From contig JAFRYG010000165.1 in assembly GCA_017441205.1 (NCBI GenBank), forward strand, positions 1 to 37,245: a DNA stretch of 37,245 bases, written 5' to 3'. Position numbers and translations under genes: made by a program. The DNA comes from Pseudomonadota bacterium. GTDB lineage: Bacteria > Myxococcota_A > Bradymonadia > UBA4248. The notes under the pieces were generated by a model. That model searched no databases, had not been told where the DNA came from, and worked only from the letters and a program-made list of their open reading frames with translations. This document shows, one piece after another, positions 31,312 to 37,245 of this stretch (positions within the stretch are counted from its first letter, which is position 1; the number at the start of each line of letters is the position of its first letter).

Positions 31312-31932
31312 TTATGGTTCTGTCGGAGGATCAACAGGTTGTTTGTCGTTTTCGGCGTTATGGAAGCAAACACCGGCATCTTTGGCAAATTTTAAGTTGA
31401 GTTTTGTATGACTTGACTTGCCCTTAATCAGGCTTGCATCGTGGTATTTGGCATAAATGTCGATGACGAGATCGCCTCCCCAGCTGCTGATGATGCTCAT
31501 ATCGGGAGTGAATCCGATGCAGGCCCCGCCTCCGGAACCACCGACAGCCATATTCATGTCAATGACGATGGGATCTGTTCCGTCGCATCCGCTGGTTTCT
31601 CCATCGACTCTGTCGCATTTAATGACGATGGACTCGATAAAGATGTTACCAGCGTTGGGAATTTGTGGTTCGTATGTCGTACCGTTGCTGCTGCTGTCGG
31701 ACGTCCAGCCGACCTGTCCGGTAATATGGTTAATGATGTGAAGGGCAGCACCTTCCGTGTTTGACGGATCGCATGTCATGCTTGAGATATATGCCTGGTC
31801 TGTACTGCTCTGGTCACAGCTGCCCGAGAATGTCACCCCCATAGCGACTACGTACTGATTGTCATCGACGCATCCCGTGAGTGCAGAAGCCGTGATTCCA
31901 GCAATCGCCAGAAATGATAATATTTTTTTCAT
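31312..31932 (-). CDS. Hypothetical lipoprotein downstream of pilQ
   Basis: 206-aa lipoprotein (signal ending LTGC, Cys21), start fixed by a strong GGAGGA 8 nt upstream. The mature part is beta-rich with six or more Cys (for example CDQ, CDP, CDRVDGETSGCDG, CIGF, CFHN), likely disulfide-bonded, and a Gly-rich 'VGGSGGGAC' segment. I do not recognise the family. It lies 45 bp after pilQ, with a short hairpin (about 31952-31973) between, and before the operon terminator, so it is probably co-transcribed with the pilus genes. A minor pilus-associated or secretin-associated lipoprotein is possible but unproven. Confidence 0.75.
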   Translation of the reverse strand: MKKILSFLAIAGITASALTGCVDDNQYVVAMGVTFSGSCDQSSTDQAYISSMTCDPSNTEGAALHIINHITGQVGWTSDSSSNGTTYEPQIPNAGNIFIESIVIKCDRVDGETSGCDGTDPIVIDMNMAVGGSGGGACIGFTPDMSIISSWGGDLVIDIYAKYHDASLIKGKSSHTKLNLKFAKDAGVCFHNAENDKQPVDPPTEP

Positions 31933-31977
31933 GATTAAATCCTCCCAATGCTCGTTAAAGCGGGCATTCAGCGTTAT

Positions 31978-34900
31978 TTACTTGGTTTCTTTCTTGCGTT
32001 CAACGGGTGGAATGAATGAGCCATGGCCGGAAGCGGAAATGGATTCATCACGGTTTACGATCTTAGGAGTGATGAAGATGAGCAGTTCGCTTCGATTGTC
32101 TGTTTCCGTCGTTTTCCTGAACAGATAGCCAAGAATTGGGATGGAGCCCCAGAATGGAACACTGCTCATGGATTGTGATGTATTTCTGGCATAGATGCCG
32201 CCAATAACAGTCGTGTCGCCATCGGGAACGAGCAATTCTGTATGAGCTTCTTTCGTGATGATCGACGGGTTGCCCATGGCACCGGTATGTCCGAAGTCAG
32301 GTTCATTTTTCTGAATATTGATTTTCAGATAGATGTTGCCGTCACGCGTGACATGGGGTGTGACTTCGAGTTTGAGTTTTGCTTCGACGAAAACGGTATG
32401 AACGCCTGCAGCACTGATGACACTGATTGGGATACTCGTACCGGAGTTGATGCTTGCCTGGATATTGTCCAGCGTCATGACGCGCGGCGCCGTAACAATC
32501 TTCAGGTAACCTTTTTCTTCGAGCGAGCTCAAGCGGATGTTGAGGTTGATGGTGCCGCCCAGGGAGCCCAGTGTAATGCCGAGGGCACCACCGGCGCCGG
32601 TACCGACGGAAGCGGGAAGGTTGACTGCAAAGTTTGGTGTGCTCGAAACGCCATTGTTGTTTTCGCTCGTGGAACCACCGGCGATACCGACGGTCGACGG
32701 GAATACGATACCCGTTGCATTGCCTGTGGCAGCACTGGCTACGCCGTCGCCGCCCCACTGGATACCGATTTCCTTGCTGAAGTTGGCCTGGGTTTCGACG
32801 ATACGGGCTTCGATGAGAATCTGCGGTGTCTGCGTATCCAGATTGTTGACCAGAATTTCGGCTGCATCCAGATTTGCGGCGACATCCTTGAGGATCAAGG
32901 TATTTGTGCGTTCGTCGATATTGACGCTGCCTCGGCTCGTCAGCAATGATTTAACGTTATCGCTCAGAGAGTTGGCCAAAGCGTAGTTGACGGGGATCAG
33001 ACGAACCTCAAGCGGTTCGAGCTTTTCACGCATCTGCGCTGCCTTCAGGAGAGCTTCTTCTTCTTTCTGGAATTTTTCGAGTTTTGCAATCCAAATGACG
33101 TTGCCTTCGTATCTCATGCCCAGATCATGCATGCGCATGATGATATCAAGTGCCTGATCGAGGGGAACACTCTTGAGCGAAAGCGTGATTTTACCTGTGA
33201 CATCCGGACTGACGACGATACTTGTATTGATTTCATCCGAAAGGAGACGGAGCAAATCGTTGATGTCTGCGTCGCGAATATCAAGTGTGATTTTGCGCTT
33301 TGCGAGCGGAGTATTTTTGAGGCTTCTTGCTGCGCCGTAGTTGGCGGGTGACGGCAGATTGGGTTCTGCTGCCGTAACCATGGCTTCATTACGTCTGTCG
33401 ATGGGAGCTGCGAATGGGCTTGCAGCATCGCGCAGAGGTCGAATGTTCCATGTAATGGTATCGCCATTTTGTTCAATGGAATCCACGGTTTTGGATGAAG
33501 CCTGTGCAATCAGCTCGATGCCGCCGCTGGCCTGTGTGGAGTCGACGAATCTTACGCCCTGATTGAATGCGGACGTATCGTATTTTTTGTTGAAATTATC
33601 CGGAAGGACGGCACCCGCGATGCGCAGAACACTTTTTTGTGAACCGGCGTCGACGTTTTCAACTTTTTCAACAGGAGCCGACATCTTGAGAATGACCTGC
33701 ATGCCATCGCCATTGGCGTTGTGGCGGAACTGAATATCGCGCACGCTGGCATGTGCGGCAGCCTGATTGTCTATCGGAGCAGAAGCTGAACGTTTTTGTC
33801 CGGCACCGGATCCGATGGAGGCATCGATAGGCGGAACGGTCGTCGCAACATAGGCATAGGCGGGATCTGCTGAAGAACCTGCTGTCGTTGCAGCTTTAGC
33901 GGAACCAATCTGTGAACGCAGTTCTTCATTTTCAGCTTTAAGTGCATTGAGCTGTTCACGGGCATGTCTGCCCTGACGGGCCTGTTCTTTGAGCTGTGCA
34001 ATGAGCGCTTCCTGTTCGGCGGTTTTTTCGCTCTGTGCCTCGAGCTGTTTTAGTTTTTGTCTTGCAGCGCCACCGGCTTTGACGGCTTCATTGAGTTCTG
34101 CCATCTGGGATTCCTGGCGTGCAATTTTCTGCAGGAGTTCAGCATTTTCCGCGACGAGTGTTGCGTTGTTCTGCTGTGCGCTGCGATTCTCGTTCTCGAG
34201 TCTTGCGACTTTGGAATTGGCTTCTGCGAGCTGAGCATTGAGCTGTGCGAGCTGAGCATCGGCTGTTCTGCGTTGTTCCATCGCAGTTTCGAGGGCATTT
34301 TGAGCCTTTGATTCCGCAGCTTGTGCACTGCGCATGGCCTCATCCCTTTCTCTTTGTGTGCGAGTCAGGGCTGATTTGGCATCATTGAGTTCCTGTGCGT
34401 AAGCAATTTGCTGAGAATTCTGCGAATTCTGAGCGTCCTGTGCTTTTTGGAGGGCTTTGGCAACGCGAGTTTCTGCTGCAGCGACGCGGTTATCTGCTTC
34501 AGCAATACGAGTCAGCTCGTTTTGTTTTGTTTCTTCCACCAGTCGCTGGGCTTCTCTCTGAGCGCGTTCTGCGCGTTCTGAAAGCATCTGAGCCTGATTT
34601 GTTTTTTCGTTGAGATCGGCGACCAGGGCATCCTTTTCTGATTGTGATTGCTGGAATCTGGCGTTGAGCTGTGCCATCCGGATTGCATTTTCTGCAGCGG
34701 CCTTTTGTTCCTGCTGAAGTTGAGCGATGGCATTCTGTTCGCGCTGGAGACTTTCACGAGCCTGTGCCTGTGCCAAATCTCTTTGGTTTTCTGCATTCTG
34801 AGCGCGTTCGATGGCTTGATTTCTGGCCATCTCAAGAGCGATCATGTCAGCCTGGGCCTTTGCAAGCTCAGCTTGTGCGCTTTCAAGCGCAGCACTCATG

Positions 34901-36300
34901 GATTCTGAGTCCTTGGCTTGCATCCTGGCATTGTCGCGTTGTGCTTCGATGGCAGAAACTTTTTCTTTTGCTTCATTGTAAGCGCGTTCCAATTGTGCAA
35001 GAGCAGCTTTTTCACGTTCTGCAGATGCACGTGCTTCATTTCTTGCCGCAGCGGCTTCTGCGCGAGCATTTTCAGCGGCCATTTGTGCCTGCGAAATCGC
35101 CATTTCAGCTTCCGCGCGTGCACGTCTTGCTTCAGCCTGTTCTTTTTCAACGATGGAGCGTGCAGATGCCTGCGCTTCATTTCTTGCAGCATCAGCTTCA
35201 GCTCTTGCATTTTGTGCGTCCAAAATAGCTTTTTCAGCTTCCGCGCGTGCGCGCCTTGCTTCTTCCTGTTCTTTTTCGACGATGGAACGTGCGGAAGCCT
35301 GCGCTTCATTTCTTGCGGCAAGCGCTTCGGCTTTTGCATTTTGTGCGTCCAGAATAGCTTTTTCAGCCTCTGCACGCGCGCGTCTTGCTTCAGCCTGTTC
35401 TCTTTCGACGATGGAACGTGCGGAAGCCTGTGCTTCATTTCTTGCGGCAAGCGCTTCGGCTTTTGCATTTTGTGCGTCCAGGATAGCTTTTTCAGCTTCT
35501 GCACGTGCGCGCTTTGCTTCAGCTTGCTCTTTTTCGACGATAGAACGTGCTGAAGCCTGTGCTTCATTTCTTGCGGCAAGTGCTTCAGCTTTTGCGTTTT
35601 GTGCGTCCAGGATAGCTTTTTCAGCTTCTGCGCGTACGCGCTTTGCTTCAGCTTGCTCTTTTTCGACGATGGAACGTGCGGAAGCCTGTGCTTCATTTCT
35701 TGCGGCAAGCGCTTCAGCTTTTGCATTTTGGGCGTCTGAAAGCGCTTTTTCAGCTTCCGCACGTGCGCGCCTTGCTTCGGCCTGCTCTTTTTCGACCATA
35801 GAGCGAGCCGAGGCCAGAGCTTCTTCCTGGGATTGCTTCATGGATTCATAGGCGTTTGCCATTTCGGAAGCATTCATCTCGGGTTTTCCATCGACAGCCA
35901 GGATGATGCGATCTTTGGTAGAATCCACGGCATAGGTCGTTTCTTTTTCGAGGCCGAGAATAACACGGCATGTGCTGTAGTTATTGGCCTGGGAGACGCT
36001 GATGGCAGCTGTATCTATGATGCCGTTTCTGACCTGGATGGGAGAAAGTCTTGTGCTTGAATCGCAGTCCAGGATTTCTACGACGACACGTTCAGGATTT
36101 TTCAGTGTATAGACAGAAAATGTTGGGTCAGACTGAACACCAATTTCTATCAGAGTCCGAGCGCTCTCCTGCGAATAGTTGAGACTCGTTACGCTGTTGT
36201 CATTGCGTGTCTGGGGGGAATCCCAGCCTATGGAGCTGCATATACAAAACGCCATGCTCAACATTGCCATGCGTTTTGCCGTTTTAGATACTCGTTTCAT
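31978..36300 (-). CDS. pilQ: Type IV pilus secretin PilQ with giant coiled-coil insertion
   Basis: 1440-aa outer-membrane secretin through which type IV pili exit. Order: signal peptide (1-25), AMIN-like domain (about 38-140, peptidoglycan binding), an Ala/Glu/Arg-rich coiled coil (about 145-835), a second AMIN-like domain (about 850-945, 'VRDIQFRHNANGDGMQVILKM'), N0/STN domain (about 1000-1075, 'ITLDIRDADINDLLRLLSDE'), secretin N1 (about 1098-1155), and the secretin pore (about 1157-1415) ending 'SELLIFITPKIV'. The Myxococcus PilQ is about 900 aa (from memory), so the coiled coil is an unusual addition. AAGGAG is 6 nt upstream of the ATG; pilP ends 22 bp before. The secretin identity is secure; the role of the insertion is unknown. 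Confidence 0.95.
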   Translation of the reverse strand: MKRVSKTAKRMAMLSMAFCICSSIGWDSPQTRNDNSVTSLNYSQESARTLIEIGVQSDPTFSVYTLKNPERVVVEILDCDSSTRLSPIQVRNGIIDTAAISVSQANNYSTCRVILGLEKETTYAVDSTKDRIILAVDGKPEMNASEMANAYESMKQSQEEALASARSMVEKEQAEARRARAEAEKALSDAQNAKAEALAARNEAQASARSIVEKEQAEAKRVRAEAEKAILDAQNAKAEALAARNEAQASARSIVEKEQAEAKRARAEAEKAILDAQNAKAEALAARNEAQASARSIVEREQAEARRARAEAEKAILDAQNAKAEALAARNEAQASARSIVEKEQEEARRARAEAEKAILDAQNARAEADAARNEAQASARSIVEKEQAEARRARAEAEMAISQAQMAAENARAEAAAARNEARASAEREKAALAQLERAYNEAKEKVSAIEAQRDNARMQAKDSESMSAALESAQAELAKAQADMIALEMARNQAIERAQNAENQRDLAQAQARESLQREQNAIAQLQQEQKAAAENAIRMAQLNARFQQSQSEKDALVADLNEKTNQAQMLSERAERAQREAQRLVEETKQNELTRIAEADNRVAAAETRVAKALQKAQDAQNSQNSQQIAYAQELNDAKSALTRTQRERDEAMRSAQAAESKAQNALETAMEQRRTADAQLAQLNAQLAEANSKVARLENENRSAQQNNATLVAENAELLQKIARQESQMAELNEAVKAGGAARQKLKQLEAQSEKTAEQEALIAQLKEQARQGRHAREQLNALKAENEELRSQIGSAKAATTAGSSADPAYAYVATTVPPIDASIGSGAGQKRSASAPIDNQAAAHASVRDIQFRHNANGDGMQVILKMSAPVEKVENVDAGSQKSVLRIAGAVLPDNFNKKYDTSAFNQGVRFVDSTQASGGIELIAQASSKTVDSIEQNGDTITWNIRPLRDAASPFAAPIDRRNEAMVTAAEPNLPSPANYGAARSLKNTPLAKRKITLDIRDADINDLLRLLSDEINTSIVVSPDVTGKITLSLKSVPLDQALDIIMRMHDLGMRYEGNVIWIAKLEKFQKEEEALLKAAQMREKLEPLEVRLIPVNYALANSLSDNVKSLLTSRGSVNIDERTNTLILKDVAANLDAAEILVNNLDTQTPQILIEARIVETQANFSKEIGIQWGGDGVASAATGNATGIVFPSTVGIAGGSTSENNNGVSSTPNFAVNLPASVGTGAGGALGITLGSLGGTINLNIRLSSLEEKGYLKIVTAPRVMTLDNIQASINSGTSIPISVISAAGVHTVFVEAKLKLEVTPHVTRDGNIYLKINIQKNEPDFGHTGAMGNPSIITKEAHTELLVPDGDTTVIGGIYARNTSQSMSSVPFWGSIPILGYLFRKTTETDNRSELLIFITPKIVNRDESISASGHGSFIPPVERKKETK
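35020..35830 (-). repeat. 129-bp tandem repeats inside pilQ
   Basis: Six copies of a 43-codon unit (anchor sequence at 35152, 35281, 35410, 35539, 35668 and 35797), with the inner copies nearly identical and the outer ones degraded. The unit encodes Ala/Glu/Arg helix ('ARSIVEKEQAEA', 'AILDAQNAKAEA'). Confidence 0.92.
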
Positions 36301-36322
36301 GATAACTCCTTGAACTCAATTA

Positions 36323-36907
36323 TTATTGCAGGCGAAGCTGAATGTTATTCTGGTCGTTATTTTTTTCTTCGAACAGAGGCAGTTCAATATACTGGCCTTT
36401 GTCGGCAACACGTTCATATACTTCGATGCCTTCGCGGCGAATGCTCGAAATGCTGCCATTATTGTTGCCAAGCAATGAACCTCTGCGAAGAATAAATCTG
36501 TTTCCTGCCGGGTCTATGACGTAAACCTTGGGATCTGCCGTTCCGGTGATGACGCCGACGACCCGATAATCTCTCGTACTGTATAGTTGTTCAGGCAACT
36601 GAAGATCTGAGGACTGTTCCTCGAGCGCCTGCATGCGCATCAAGGCTTCTGCCATTGCAATGTCGCTGAATCCCCGGAAAGGATTACGCGGCAATATATT
36701 CTGATCTGACTCCTGAACCGGTTTCCATCCATCTGCAGAAGTGTCGAAAGAACTTCTGTCGATGGTCGTTTGTCTGGACTTCAAATCACTCGTTTTTTTA
36801 ACTTTTGATACTTTGACTTCTGTTCTCGGTGTGCACCCCGTCATGGCGCTGCATAAAAATGTCAGTCCCAACGACAGTAATGCTATTTTTATGAGATGAG
36901 TTTTCAT
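36323..36907 (-). CDS. pilP: Type IV pilus assembly lipoprotein PilP
   Basis: 194-aa inner-membrane lipoprotein (signal ending MTGC, Cys25) that links the PilM-N-O platform to the PilQ secretin. A disordered linker (about 26-70) leads to the 'NPFRGF' motif, and the C-terminal beta-sandwich holds 'YRVVGVITGTADPKVYVIDPAGNRFILRRGSLLGNNNGSISSI', the standard PilP fold with its GxxLG-NNGxI signature. Length is normal (about 170-200). GGAG is 9 nt upstream; pilO stops 20 bp before. Position between pilO and pilQ confirms the call. Confidence 0.95.
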   Translation of the reverse strand: MKTHLIKIALLSLGLTFLCSAMTGCTPRTEVKVSKVKKTSDLKSRQTTIDRSSFDTSADGWKPVQESDQNILPRNPFRGFSDIAMAEALMRMQALEEQSSDLQLPEQLYSTRDYRVVGVITGTADPKVYVIDPAGNRFILRRGSLLGNNNGSISSIRREGIEVYERVADKGQYIELPLFEEKNNDQNNIQLRLQ

Positions 36908-36927
36908 AATACTGCTCCTGCCGTTTG

Positions 36928-37245
36928 TTAATTTGCTGCAGTGTTCTGCTGATTTGCGTTATTGCCAGTGTACAGATAGGTTTCTGCGACGCACTGAACA
37001 TTGACCAACACACCTTCGACAGCGCTTTTATTCGTTGTTTCACGCTTAATTTCGACTTCGCGAATATTGATGAGCTGTTCCCGGTTATTTTGTTTGCCGG
37101 TTTCGCCCATGCTTGCCAATTCCCAGAAGAATTGTATTGCAGCTTCATATTTTGCCAAAAACTCCATTCGGATAGGCACGGCTTCGTACTCACCCTTGGA
37201 GACATTTTCTTCCTGTTTGTAGAGGATCCACTTGGTTACGCGGGC
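36928..37245 (-). CDS. pilO: Type IV pilus assembly protein PilO, C-terminal part
   Basis: The gene runs off the window edge; 105 codons of its C-terminal end are present. PilO is a bitopic inner-membrane protein that pairs with PilN and binds PilP in the alignment complex. The visible part has the conserved 'VPIRMEFLAKYEAAIQFFWELASM' segment (the ferredoxin-like domain strand and helix) and ends 'VQCVAETYLYT', the family's usual final strand, with a short Asn/Ala tail. The reading frame stays open to the edge, so any start within the window (for example 37179) is only internal. Confidence 0.9.
   Translation of the reverse strand, partial: ARVTKWILYKQEENVSKGEYEAVPIRMEFLAKYEAAIQFFWELASMGETGKQNNREQLINIREVEIKRETTNKSAVEGVLVNVQCVAETYLYTGNNANQQNTAAN

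Noticed and set aside
35020..35830. CRISPR-like regular repeats
   Set aside because: The 129-bp units are contiguous, in frame and coding; there are no unique spacers and no cas genes.
34896..35851. Long repetitive frames on both strands (288 codons minus, 232 and 211 codons plus)
   Set aside because: They are other-frame readings of the 129-bp repeats in pilQ; low-complexity repeats keep all frames open.

Overview
The window looks like chromosomal DNA of a Gram-negative, delta-proteobacterium-like organism (Myxococcota/Bradymonadota type, inferred, not proven). The grounds are many lipoproteins with Cys-rich or calcium-type DGD repeats, ankyrin and HEAT proteins of no clear pathway, and a type IV pilus pilO-pilP-pilQ operon. 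I see no phage, plasmid, CRISPR or insertion-sequence genes.

Layout. 1-3.1 kb: a giant Cys-rich lipoprotein. 3.4-4.6 kb: an unknown lipoprotein on the minus strand. 4.9-10 kb, plus strand: pentapeptide-repeat protein, unknown acidic protein, TPR protein, L-fucose isomerase-like protein, membrane-anchored ankyrin protein. 10.2-16.9 kb, minus strand: sppA, a probable CsrA-binding small RNA, an orphan mraZ with its own operator, a small membrane protein, a HEAT lipoprotein, an unknown helical protein, nhaA. 17.1-17.4 kb: two identical tRNA-Thr(CGT) genes with promoter and terminator. 17.4-19.8 kb: a von Willebrand A lipoprotein (minus). 20.1-22.3 kb: a Cys-rich/Ig-like/NlpC-P60-like lipoprotein (plus). 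22.4-29.8 kb, minus strand: LuxC-type acyl-CoA reductase, divergent UvrA, Maf/YceF pyrophosphatase, two tandem CaiB/BaiF CoA-transferases. 30.0 kb: cytidine deaminase (plus). 30.4-37.2 kb, minus strand: two lipoproteins and pilQ, pilP and partial pilO; the transcription order is pilO, pilP, pilQ, lipoprotein, terminator, lipoprotein.

The most striking signals are mostly not protein genes. (1) A gene-free 330-bp stretch between sppA and mraZ reads on the minus strand as a CsrB/RsmZ-like RNA: five CACGGA motifs, mostly in small hairpin loops, plus two more ANGGA motifs, ending in a perfect 15-bp terminator stem. (2) Five intergenic doublets of a REP-like element (GTAT-stem-loop-ATAG followed by GCGAGC) whose stems covary. 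(3) A 1440-residue PilQ secretin with about 690 residues of Ala/Glu coiled coil, including 129-bp tandem repeats, inserted between its two AMIN-like domains. (4) TGGGG boxes phased at 10 and 21 bp over the promoter of an mraZ that is not followed by mraW/fts genes. (5) A second dispersed palindrome family with one 32-bp sequence present twice.

All assignments come from reading the sequence by eye. No database search or folding program was run.
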